Shown here in pieces: positions 8,762-16,950 of a DNA stretch of 64,000 nucleotides. A program made the position numbers and the translations under genes. Numbering within the stretch: the first letter of the stretch is position 1; the number at the start of each line of letters is the position of its first letter. The stretch lies in the NCBI RefSeq assembly GCF_008329905.1, contig NZ_CP032156.1, positions 157,757 to 221,756 of the forward strand, read 5' to 3'. The DNA is from Mycobacterium sp. ELW1 (lineage in GTDB: Bacteria; Actinomycetota; Actinomycetes; Mycobacteriales; Mycobacteriaceae). Below the pieces are notes generated by a model, which worked only from the letters and a program-made list of their open reading frames with translations, did not search any database and had not been told where the DNA came from.

Positions 8762-9070
8762 CTACACCGCACCGCGGTTCGCCGCGGCAGCGAACCGGTG
8801 CGCGGCATCGAAGTAGTGCCGGGCATAGCGCAGTTGCGCAGCAGTGGCGTCGCCGGCCACCAGCACAGTGGCGGCCTCGTCTCGTGCCGAGAGGGCGTAT
8901 TGGCGGCGGCGATGGGTGTCAGTGCCCATGATCACCGCGTATTGAAGGTCTTTGCGGGCCTGCGCAAGCGCGGTCGAGGTGGCGACTTGGGCGCCCAGGG
9001 CGTCTTGTGTGTGCGGTGAGTGGTTACAGCAGTCGTGTGCTGGCAACGCCTGCGCGACAATCGAACTCAT
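8762..9070 (-). CDS. Small hypothetical protein coupled to the VirD4-like gene
   Basis: A 102-aa protein whose ATG overlaps the stop of the coupling ATPase as ATGA. It is mainly helical and polar (TALAQARKDLQYAVIMG, AAQLRYARHYFDAAHRFAAA) with two His/Cys-containing patches near the N-terminus (HDCCNHSPH). No family recognised. Coupling suggests an accessory factor of the coupling protein. Confidence 0.6.
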   Translation of the reverse strand: MSSIVAQALPAHDCCNHSPHTQDALGAQVATSTALAQARKDLQYAVIMGTDTHRRRQYALSARDEAATVLVAGDATAAQLRYARHYFDAAHRFAAAANRGAV

Positions 9071-10494
9071 CGCCTCGACGCCAACGTGCCCTTGCCATTG
9101 CCCCGTTGTTGGCGATGGCTGCCGCCGCTGCTGCTGATTCGGGCGTCGCGAAGTTCGTCAAGGTATGTGACGAACTCGGTCCAGTCGATGAGGGATACCA
9201 TGCGCCCTGGCGTTCCTCGCACCAGCAACCGGGCGAACGTGTCGTTGGGCGGCAAAAGTTCTTCAGGCTCAAGGGCATTGCCGAAGTTACGGCTGGTCGA
9301 CGTGGAATCCAAGCTGTGGTCGTAGGACTGTTGACTGCGTGTCGTCTTGCCACTCCAAAAGGACGCCGACTCCATCAAATCCTTTTCGTGCGAACCGTAC
9401 ATGAGCAGCGAGGCCGGAACGACGGCCCGGATCGCTGCGCCCTGCAGCGGGCCGTAGATCGCGTCGAGCTGCTCACCGGCCTGGGCGGCGAAACACAGCG
9501 ATACCCCCAGGCCGCGGGACTCGGCGATGTATTGGGGCAACCGCGGCAACGGGGTGTTGGTGATCTCGTCGAGGAACATGCCCAGCCGCGCAAACTCGTC
9601 CCACTGAGCGACTTTCACGCGTTGCCGATTGATCAGCTGGTCCATGAGGGTGATCGCCTGCGCGGCTACGGTTCCGTCGAACGGGGTCAGCAGATAGATG
9701 GTGGCGTTCGGATCTTCCAAAAACGTTTCATCGAGCATCGGCAGACCCTTGTCGCGTTCCATCGTTTGCAGCCAGGCGGTCAGCACCTTGGTCACGGTGA
9801 TCTTGACCGAATCGCGTTGCTTGGCTTCCATACTCAACACGCTGCGCACGCGCGCCTCGAAATAGCGGTTGGCCGACCAGACAGCCGCGGTCACCCACGA
9901 CGCGTCGGTGCTCATCTGCGTCGAGGTTGGCCACGGGTTGGGTAGCGTCACATCCTCGGCCGCCTCGAGCACCCAGTCGATACCCAGGCCGAGCGCGTGC
10001 GGGCTCGCGGCGTAGAGCAAGCAGGTCAACGGGGCGAACGCCAGATCATCCCAAGGCCCGGGATCGCTGCCACGAAAAGAGCTGCCCGACAGGGCAACCG
10101 CCGATGTGCTCAGCAATGTGCGCGCCACCGCCTTGGCGTCCTCCAGGCCGGTGATCCACGCTGTCGGATCGAATCGGTAGGGACGCAGATCGGCCGGGTA
10201 ATAGGGGGCCGCTATCGGCCGCAGATCCAGCAGCGCAGCCGGGCCATAGCGGCGCGAGGCCACCATCTGCATCAGGTCATCTTTGGACGAGGACACCAGC
10301 GCCGGGCCCGGCCACAGCACCGCCGACTGCGCCAGCCACTTACGGGTCTTACCGGCGCCCGGTGGGGCGAACGCGCCGATGTGCGGGGCGGTCTCCAGCG
10401 GCACCAGCCGGCCGCGGTCGTCGTGCACCCAGCCGGCGAAGGGAGTCACCGGAGGCCGGTAGCCGCCGGCGGCGGCAGTGGGCGTCGCGCTCAT
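9067..10494 (-). CDS. VirD4/TraG-like conjugation coupling ATPase
   Basis: A 475-aa protein with Walker A APPGAGKT at residues 43-50, Walker B GMFLDEITN near residue 305, and the TraG/TraD C-terminal pattern LPQYIAESRGLGVSLCFAAQ. Such coupling proteins bring the relaxase-DNA complex to the VirB4-powered channel. Unlike classical VirD4 it has no N-terminal membrane helices; the motor begins almost at once. ATG at 10494 is preceded at 8 nt by TAGGGT of the shared promoter type. Next gene (102 aa) is coupled by ATGA. Confidence 0.85.
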   Translation of the reverse strand: MSATPTAAAGGYRPPVTPFAGWVHDDRGRLVPLETAPHIGAFAPPGAGKTRKWLAQSAVLWPGPALVSSSKDDLMQMVASRRYGPAALLDLRPIAAPYYPADLRPYRFDPTAWITGLEDAKAVARTLLSTSAVALSGSSFRGSDPGPWDDLAFAPLTCLLYAASPHALGLGIDWVLEAAEDVTLPNPWPTSTQMSTDASWVTAAVWSANRYFEARVRSVLSMEAKQRDSVKITVTKVLTAWLQTMERDKGLPMLDETFLEDPNATIYLLTPFDGTVAAQAITLMDQLINRQRVKVAQWDEFARLGMFLDEITNTPLPRLPQYIAESRGLGVSLCFAAQAGEQLDAIYGPLQGAAIRAVVPASLLMYGSHEKDLMESASFWSGKTTRSQQSYDHSLDSTSTSRNFGNALEPEELLPPNDTFARLLVRGTPGRMVSLIDWTEFVTYLDELRDARISSSGGSHRQQRGNGKGTLASRR

Positions 10495-10502
10495 AGTTGA
10501 AA

Positions 10503-10543
10503 ACCCTAGGGCTGGCGCCAGGGTGCTTCGTGCACTATTTTTC
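10503..10543 (-). promoter_or_regulatory. Shared-type promoter of the coupling-protein gene
   Basis: Minus strand: GAAAAATAGTGCA box (TGCACT at 10531-10536 on the plus strand), 22 nt, TAGGGT (10508-10503), 8 nt, ATG 10494. The A-rich run and box are almost identical to those at 8667-8678. Confidence 0.65.
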
Positions 10544-10551
10544 GCGGCGGC

Positions 10552-10821
10552 TCAGTCGGGCAGCGGAGCGACGTACTCCCCCGCGCGCACGTCGGGCCCG
10601 ATCCGTACCGCGTACTGGAGCTGATCGGCGGTGTACATCCAGCCGTCATCGGTCCAGGTGCGCGGAACGAGTTGCGCCACAACCGGTTGCGGCAAGCTGC
10701 ATGCCTTAGCGACGTCGGCGATGGTGAACAGCCGGTCGCGCTCGCCCCTCGTCACCACCGCGGCGTTGCGGCGGCGAAACGACTCCAAACACAGCGGTGC
10801 GGCGAGCTGCTCATCAGTCAC
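10552..10821 (-). CDS. Small HTH-like protein
   Basis: An 89-aa protein starting with GTG at 10821. The segment DRLFTIADVAKACSLPQPVV resembles a MerR/excisionase-type helix-turn-helix, followed by a Trp-containing wing (TWTDDGWMYTADQLQYA). TAGCCT lies 6 nt before the GTG, so a leaderless start is likely. Similar small HTH proteins accompany conjugation genes; the target is not known. Confidence 0.55.
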   Translation of the reverse strand: MTDEQLAAPLCLESFRRRNAAVVTRGERDRLFTIADVAKACSLPQPVVAQLVPRTWTDDGWMYTADQLQYAVRIGPDVRAGEYVAPLPD

Positions 10822-10881
10822 AGATTAAGGCTACGGCGCGGCGGGGCGGGGCGGGGACGGAAAATTCCGGTGTTTGGTTCT

Positions 10882-11868
10882 TCAGCCGGCACCGAGCCGC
10901 TGCCCCAACGCAAAAGCGACTTCCGCGGCGTTGAACAGGCGGATTGGGCCGTCGAGGGTGCCAGTGTGGGATCTGAGGTAGGCGTACCCCGGGTCCGCGG
11001 GCAGGTGCCAGGCGTCGGGGCGGCCGAGCACATCCGTCGAGTCCTGTGCTGTGGCCGTCCGCAACGCGAGGACGCAGTCGCAGGTCAGGGACACGGTCCG
11101 ACCGTCGCCGGTGGGCAGCATCGCCGGCGGCCGGGTGCTCGACACGATCAGCCGCACGCCCAGCCCGGGGCCCTGGTCGATGACCCGTTGCAGCGTGGTT
11201 GTCACCTCGGGCTGCCAGTCCAGCAGCTCGTCGACGGCGTCGATTACGACGACCAGTTCGGGAGGGCTGTGGCCCGTCTGGGTGGTGCGGCGGTCGATCT
11301 CGTCGTCGAGGTAGGCGCACCAGCTTTCCCAGTGCCCGGGCGGGTCCTCAGGGCGGCGATGGCCGCGGTGAGCTTTGACGTGCGGCGGCAACGCCCCCGC
11401 CGAGCAAATGCAGTTTTGATAATCGCCGACTGCGAGGATGAGTCGGGTGGGCGGATAGATCGCGCACAAGCCGGCGACGATTGATTGCAGCGCAACGCTT
11501 TTGCCCGCTCCCCCGGTGCCGACGCACGCCACGATGCTGGAGTGCTCGCCGATCTCGATCGTCGTCGGAAGGTGGGACGCGTCGGGCGGTGCGCCGACTG
11601 GGCTTCGCAGGACCCGATCGCCGGCGCGGCGCTGCCAAGCCGGTTGCGGGTCGAAGGTGGCGATATCGGTGATGTTCAGGGCGTCCAGGAAGCGCTGATC
11701 CACCCAGCGCGGGTCGATGCGGGCGGCGGTGATCGGCCAGGGCCGATCGGTGAGTTCGGCCGCGGTGTGGGTGACGGCGCGCAGCGCCTCGGTGTAAGAG
11801 ACGTGGTGGGTGCGCTGGTAGTCGCGGGCTGCCTGCTTGCGGGCGTTGGTGGTCACGGCGGATCCCAT
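10882..11868 (-). CDS. Stand-alone FtsK/SpoIIIE-like ATPase, EccC-related
   Basis: A protein of 328 aa with an N-terminal conserved helix (ARDYQRTHHVSYTEALRAVT), a segment like a substrate-handling linker, then an ATPase with Walker A VGTGGAGKS and Walker B LVVVIDAVDEL. The ending (SDRV-like arginine region absent, ALRTATAQDSTDVLGRPDAW, GYAYLR) matches FtsK/EccC motor domains. ATG 11868 is chosen because sequence upstream to ATG 12027 is Cys/Arg-rich and looks non-coding; however TAAACT lies 6 nt before ATG 12027, so a 381-aa form or a 159-nt leader is possible. It lies between the ESX core and the coupling protein and could serve either system. Confidence 0.7.
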   Translation of the reverse strand: MGSAVTTNARKQAARDYQRTHHVSYTEALRAVTHTAAELTDRPWPITAARIDPRWVDQRFLDALNITDIATFDPQPAWQRRAGDRVLRSPVGAPPDASHLPTTIEIGEHSSIVACVGTGGAGKSVALQSIVAGLCAIYPPTRLILAVGDYQNCICSAGALPPHVKAHRGHRRPEDPPGHWESWCAYLDDEIDRRTTQTGHSPPELVVVIDAVDELLDWQPEVTTTLQRVIDQGPGLGVRLIVSSTRPPAMLPTGDGRTVSLTCDCVLALRTATAQDSTDVLGRPDAWHLPADPGYAYLRSHTGTLDGPIRLFNAAEVAFALGQRLGAG

Positions 11869-12065
11869 CGTTCGTGCGCGGCCGTCGTGCGGGAGCCCAC
11901 ACCATCCGCGGCCGCGCGTTGAGCAACGGGTCGCAGCGCGACGCCCGAGGGGCGTTGTCCTGACGGGTGCGGATCCGGTGTGGGCGGATGTCCGTTGTGC
12001 AGGAGAGCAGCCGCGCGCCGGCGGCATGCCACAAGTTTAGCGGCGGCTCCGACGCGCAGCACCGC

Positions 12066-13769
12066 TCAAATTCCGAGCCAGGCCTGCTCTTGGTTGAACG
12101 CCACGATCGCCACCTCGATGGTGTCGGCGGCGGTGGTGATGCGCACCGATTCACGGGAGATCTGCTGAAAGTGCATGTCGGGTTGCTGACCGGTGGGCTG
12201 GGCGCGGCCCAGCGTGATCACGGTGGCCGACAACCCGGTCGGTGGCGGCATCACGGGACGGTCGTTGACGATGATCGACGGCACGAACTCCGCGGGCCGG
12301 CGCCGCTCGACGACAGCGATGTTGGGTTGGGACAACCCAATCCAACGGTTGGGCTGGCTGGAGTAGATCGCGATCCGTTCCCCCACCGCCGCGGCCCGGA
12401 TGAGCAGCTGGCGCACGTAGTAATCGCCGGTGTCCATGACGATGCGGGTGGCGCGCTGCGGATCGGTCAATGCCAGCATGACCAAGTCATCGAGTTGCAC
12501 TTGCGGATCTGCGCGCCGGTCATCGAGCAGTGCTGCCCCCACCAGGATTCCGGTGGAGCCGATGGGTATCTCCAGGGTCGTCGGGTCCCCCAAGGCACGC
12601 GAGGGGATCTCCAGACGTGGTGGACGCGCCGTCGGTGCGGGCCGCAGCGCTGCGGGATATTGGTCGCCGGGCAACGTGTTCAGATACAGCGTCGGAGGCT
12701 GTTGTGGTGGCTGCGGGTCGTTGGTGCGCACGATCGCCGACACCATCACCGGGCCGTCGCCGTCGGGGGCTTCCACATAGCGGCGTTTGAACAGGCTCAG
12801 TGTCAGCACGACCTCATCGGTGCGCAGCGCCCACATCTGGTGCAGTGAGGCGGTGGTGATGTCCTCAGGTGAGAAGTAGTACGTCGTCAGGAAGCCGGGG
12901 TGGCCCTTGACTCTGCGCCAGCCGACCTCACTACCGGCCTTGGTGCGCCGCCGGGTCGCGGCGCTGGTCGAGCGGAACGGCACCGGGGCCGCGGGACTGT
13001 CGGTGCCCTCGATCACCGGAGGTGTTGGCGCTGACTGCAAACGGGCTCCGAGCCGATCCAGGGCGGTGTCCAGTTCGGCCGCGCTCAACGCGGTCGCGCG
13101 AATGTCACGTTCCAACAGTGCGTTGATGATCCGTTCGGTGGCTGCGGCGGCAGCCGCCCCGATCGAGTGTCGATACTGCAAGCCCGGCACCGAGTTTTGG
13201 ATGTCGAGGCGCACCACGAACTGCACGGTGCGCTGGCCGGCGGCGGGCCGATCGGCCAACAGGGTGCTGTACAGCGGCGGGTACTCGTTGCCGCGGCGCA
13301 CTCGGTGCCCGGCGGGCACCACGTCAATCGCGAGCTGAAGCCCGCCGGGCTGATCGAGGAGCTCGGTGAGCACCTCCAGCGGCAACACGTTGCGCGTCAG
13401 CGACACCGTCGAGCCGCGCAGGAACGTCAGCGAGTACGGCTTGCCGGTCACCTCGATCATGGTGAGGGCTTCGTATTCCTCGACCCGCACTCCGCACACG
13501 ATGTTGCCGTGCGGTACGTCCACCGCCGCGGCGGCGGGCGGTCGCTTGCGGCGCCGGGAACGCCACCGCGCCACGGCCGCCAGCCACGCCGGCACGTTGC
13601 GCCGGTGCAGCGTCGGCACCAGCAGCAGCAGCGCCGCGGCGGTGATCGTGGCGGCCGGCCACCATCCGAACCGGGCTGGCGGCAGCACCATGAACGACAC
13701 CAGCGCAATGACTTCCAGGGCCACGACCACCGGTGTGCCGGCGCGTACGCCGACTGTGCGTGCCTTCAT
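12066..13769 (-). CDS. eccE: EccE, ESX core membrane component
   Basis: A 567-aa protein starting with ATG 13769, which overlaps the mycP stop as ATGA; longer readings run into mycP. Two N-terminal membrane helices (VVALEVIALVSFMVLPP, WWPAATITAAALLLLVP) precede a basic stretch and a large cytosolic/periplasmic domain. Architecture, size and place after mycP are those of EccE, a peripheral subunit of the ESX inner-membrane complex (EccB-EccC-EccD-EccE). The sequence is divergent, as EccE always is. Confidence 0.82.
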   Translation of the reverse strand: MKARTVGVRAGTPVVVALEVIALVSFMVLPPARFGWWPAATITAAALLLLVPTLHRRNVPAWLAAVARWRSRRRKRPPAAAAVDVPHGNIVCGVRVEEYEALTMIEVTGKPYSLTFLRGSTVSLTRNVLPLEVLTELLDQPGGLQLAIDVVPAGHRVRRGNEYPPLYSTLLADRPAAGQRTVQFVVRLDIQNSVPGLQYRHSIGAAAAAATERIINALLERDIRATALSAAELDTALDRLGARLQSAPTPPVIEGTDSPAAPVPFRSTSAATRRRTKAGSEVGWRRVKGHPGFLTTYYFSPEDITTASLHQMWALRTDEVVLTLSLFKRRYVEAPDGDGPVMVSAIVRTNDPQPPQQPPTLYLNTLPGDQYPAALRPAPTARPPRLEIPSRALGDPTTLEIPIGSTGILVGAALLDDRRADPQVQLDDLVMLALTDPQRATRIVMDTGDYYVRQLLIRAAAVGERIAIYSSQPNRWIGLSQPNIAVVERRRPAEFVPSIIVNDRPVMPPPTGLSATVITLGRAQPTGQQPDMHFQQISRESVRITTAADTIEVAIVAFNQEQAWLGI

Positions 13770-15430
13770 CGCATCATCTTTCGTCGCATCGCCACCACCG
13801 CCAGGGCGACACCGGCGAGCACGAGCACCGCCGCACCGCCGAGCAGTGCGCTGTTGCGGGGCCGCAAATCCGGGCCGGGAGGGGCCGGGGGCACGTAGAG
13901 GTCGGTGCTGAGCTGCTCGACGGGCTTGGGATCGCCCAGCGGCACATCGAAGGTCAGCGCCGCCACCGGATCGACCACCCCGTAGCCGACCTGATTGTCG
14001 ACCCCGCGGGCCGGGTTGTGGGCGGTTTCGGTGATGCGCCGCATGACTTGCGCGGCGCTCAGGTCGGGAAACTTCGCCCGCACCAACGCGACCACGCCGC
14101 TGACATAGGCGGCTGAAAAGCTGGTGCCCCAGAACCCGGCGCCCAGGCCCGGTTCGTCGGGGCGGGCGTTGACCGCGGCGCCGTTGGTATTGGCCAGGCC
14201 CATGATTCGCCAGCCGGGAGCGGCCACCGACACCCAGGGGCCGTTGATGGAATCCGGCAGCGGAAGCCCCTCGGGGGTCACCGCCCCGACAGTGAGGACG
14301 TAGTTGGAGAACCACGCCGGCGTGACGATCGTGCGCACCCCGTTCCAGTCGCGCGGATCGTCGGGGTTGAGCGGGTTGAACGCCGGGTTCTGGCCGCAGT
14401 CCTGTCCCTGCTCGGGCTCGCCCTTGTTGCCCGCGGCGGCCACGATGACGATGTCTTTTTCCACCGCGGCGTAGCGGATCGCCGCGCCGAGGGGATCCTG
14501 GTTAACCGGGGCGGCGGCGTTGATGCACGAGGCCAGGGACACATTGATGACCCGCACCCCCGGCAGGTCGGCGGCGTGGCGGATCGCCTTGGCCAGGGTG
14601 ACGATGTCGCCGACTTTGCGCTGGCCCTGCAGATCGCCCGGGCTGGGCCGTGCCGGGGTGAACGCCGTCGACGACTGCCGAATCGAAATCAAGGAGACGT
14701 CGGGGGCGACGCCCACCACGCCGTCCGGGCCGTCGGGCGGCGGTCCGGGGACCAATGGTTGAGCTGCCCCGGTGTCGCCGGGTCCCTGCGCCGGAGGGGG
14801 CCCCGCCGGAGGGGGTCCCCCAGGAGGAGGCTCCGCAGGGGGTGGTGGTGGCGGCGGTGCGGGTGCGGTCACCGTCGCGGTCGCTGTGATGGTCGGCGGC
14901 GGCGGGAACGCCGGCGGTGCGGGGTTGGCCGGTATACCCGGCGGTGGCGGAGGCGCGCCCACACCTGCAGGACGCGGCGTGGGCCGGTCGGCAGGATTGG
15001 CCGGGGCGGCACCGATGATCGACGCGACGATCGTGCCGTGACTTTCGCAATCGGTCAGCCCGCCGTCGGGCAAGCCCTGCACGAAGTCGCCGCCGGGAAA
15101 CAGCCGCGGAAACCGCGGATTCGGGGTGACGCCGGTGTCGATGATGGCGACCGTCACCCCCGCGCCGGTGGAGTATTGCCACGCCTGCTCGATGTTGAGC
15201 ATGGTGTTGCCCGGGGCGGGCTGGGTCACGTTGGGATCGCCGACCACCACCGGTGAGACGCACGCCTTGGTTTGGCGCATCTCCTGCGGCGGGCCCGGTG
15301 TCTCGTCGGGCGGCAAGGCGCCCGGGTCGATGACCGGCGGGGCGATCGCCAGCGCCGCCGGGGGGGCCATCAAGTTCGCGCTCAGCAGCCCGAACGCGGC
15401 CAGTGCGGCCGCCACACTTCTGCCCCTCAT
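13766..15430 (-). CDS. mycP: MycP mycosin, subtilisin-like protease of the ESX system
   Basis: A 554-aa precursor: signal peptide (residues 1-28), catalytic Asp98 in VAIIDTGV, His131 in ESHGTIVA, catalytic Ser near 435 in GTSFSAAYVSG, and a C-terminal membrane helix (AAVLVLAGVALAVVAM) followed by a basic tail. Mycosins cap and stabilise the ESX membrane complex. A roughly 115-residue proline-rich insertion between His and the next conserved strand is unusually long. The start at 15430 shares one base with the eccD stop (TGATG); the open frame extends upstream but only as overlap with eccD. Confidence 0.93.
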   Translation of the reverse strand: MRGRSVAAALAAFGLLSANLMAPPAALAIAPPVIDPGALPPDETPGPPQEMRQTKACVSPVVVGDPNVTQPAPGNTMLNIEQAWQYSTGAGVTVAIIDTGVTPNPRFPRLFPGGDFVQGLPDGGLTDCESHGTIVASIIGAAPANPADRPTPRPAGVGAPPPPPGIPANPAPPAFPPPPTITATATVTAPAPPPPPPPAEPPPGGPPPAGPPPAQGPGDTGAAQPLVPGPPPDGPDGVVGVAPDVSLISIRQSSTAFTPARPSPGDLQGQRKVGDIVTLAKAIRHAADLPGVRVINVSLASCINAAAPVNQDPLGAAIRYAAVEKDIVIVAAAGNKGEPEQGQDCGQNPAFNPLNPDDPRDWNGVRTIVTPAWFSNYVLTVGAVTPEGLPLPDSINGPWVSVAAPGWRIMGLANTNGAAVNARPDEPGLGAGFWGTSFSAAYVSGVVALVRAKFPDLSAAQVMRRITETAHNPARGVDNQVGYGVVDPVAALTFDVPLGDPKPVEQLSTDLYVPPAPPGPDLRPRNSALLGGAAVLVLAGVALAVVAMRRKMMR

Positions 15431-16950
15431 CAGTGCAACCTGATGTACTGCAGCAGGCCGATCGCCCACGCCGCGAACGGCACGATGAGGGCATACCCGA
15501 TGTACTCGAGCCATTCCACGACCTGGCGGATGGGTTCGGAGAAGCTGCGCGAGGGAATTACCGCGCCGGCCAGCAGCCCGGCCACCGCCACGGCAAGCAC
15601 TGCGGCGGCGGCCACCACGACGGCGACAGTGGCTGACGCAGGCGCGCTCAGCCCGTAATGGAGGGGAATGGCCATCAGCGACAGCGCTGAGCCACTCACG
15701 AGCGTCACCGCATGGCGGCGGTGCCGCAGCCCGCGGGCCCGCAAGATCAAGCACACGGCTGTGACCACGACGACGGTGATCGACGGCCACTGTGAGCCCG
15801 AGCCCGGATCGACGGCCCACCAGGACGAGGCCAATTGGACCGCGGCGATACCGAACAGCGTGCCGGTGAGCACCCGGTTGGATCGGCGCGCGACCTCGGC
15901 GACGTCTTCGCCGCGCAAGGTCACGTCATGGGCCGCCGACTCCACCGGGGTCAGGGTGTCCTCAGGCTGGCCGGGCGCGCGAGTGAACATGTCGCGGCCG
16001 GTGATGGATTCGAAGCTCTGCCGCGGCACCTTCGACATCCACAGACCGATCGCCGTGGCTGCGCGGGAGGCGATCAGCACCGCCATCAGCATCACGATGG
16101 CGATGCGCTGGGCGGGGACGTCGAAGAACATCCGGGTGACGGCGGCCCCGACGATGGCGGCGGTGACGGTCAGGACCGCCGCCGCGGCGGTCCAGTGCCG
16201 CCCGGTCATCCGCGCCAGTAGCAGCACGCCCACGCTGGCCACCACGGCGGCCAGGAAGGCATGCGGGGCGCCGGGCTGGTCACCGTAGGGTGCGGTCGCG
16301 CCCGCCAGGACGACACCGATCACGGCGGCCCACGCGGCCCCGTCGACGATCACGCGGCTGGCTCCCGAACGGGCGGACAGCATCGCTGCGGCCAACAGGA
16401 CGACCGCTGTCGCGGCGAAGATCGCCGGACTGAGCCAGAAGTGCTGCGCCGCCCAGCGCAACCGCCACACCAGCAGCGCCGCGCCGCTCAGTGCGGCCGC
16501 GGTGAGCCCGCCGGCGACCACCACGGCGTCGTGGGTGGACACCGGTGGAAAGTGGGCGTGCGCCCAGCGGGCCAATGCGGTCGAGACATTCTCGATAAGC
16601 GGCGTATACCGGCGGGCTGTTTTCTCGGGGACGAAGGCCAACAGGTCACCGTCGGAGACGCCCTGGGCCGCCAGTGACACCTCCTCCGACAGCCGCGTCA
16701 TGCCCACCGCTCGGGCGAACTCGTAAGTGCCCGTAGGGAGTTCGTCTTCGCCCTTGCTGCGCAGCAGGCGATTGACCGCGCCCAGAGTCGAGTCGGTCAG
16801 CGCCGAGAGCGGTACCGCGGCCGGCAACACCAGATCAATCTGGTGGGCATCTCCCACCAGCAGCGACACCCGGCATGACGAGGGCACCAGCGGTCCTCCC
16901 GGGGCCGAGGATGATCCCGACGTGGCAGTCGATGGCCTGACCGTGGTCAT
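15430..16950 (-). CDS. eccD: EccD, ESX membrane channel protein
   Basis: A 506-aa protein. The N-terminal ~110 residues look like the ubiquitin-like cytosolic domain (CRVSLLVGDAHQIDLVLP ... LLAFVP), followed by about 11 hydrophobic helices to the C-terminus. This is the EccD layout; the dimer forms the bulk of the ESX membrane pore. ATG 16950 overlaps the upstream stop as ATGA. Confidence 0.92.
   Translation of the reverse strand: MTTVRPSTATSGSSSAPGGPLVPSSCRVSLLVGDAHQIDLVLPAAVPLSALTDSTLGAVNRLLRSKGEDELPTGTYEFARAVGMTRLSEEVSLAAQGVSDGDLLAFVPEKTARRYTPLIENVSTALARWAHAHFPPVSTHDAVVVAGGLTAAALSGAALLVWRLRWAAQHFWLSPAIFAATAVVLLAAAMLSARSGASRVIVDGAAWAAVIGVVLAGATAPYGDQPGAPHAFLAAVVASVGVLLLARMTGRHWTAAAAVLTVTAAIVGAAVTRMFFDVPAQRIAIVMLMAVLIASRAATAIGLWMSKVPRQSFESITGRDMFTRAPGQPEDTLTPVESAAHDVTLRGEDVAEVARRSNRVLTGTLFGIAAVQLASSWWAVDPGSGSQWPSITVVVVTAVCLILRARGLRHRRHAVTLVSGSALSLMAIPLHYGLSAPASATVAVVVAAAAVLAVAVAGLLAGAVIPSRSFSEPIRQVVEWLEYIGYALIVPFAAWAIGLLQYIRLH

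Noticed and set aside
11348..12154. 268-aa minus-strand frame
   Set aside because: Shadow of the FtsK-like ATPase gene.
13770..14315. N-terminal extension of eccE
   Set aside because: Lies inside mycP in another frame; EccE features begin at 13769.
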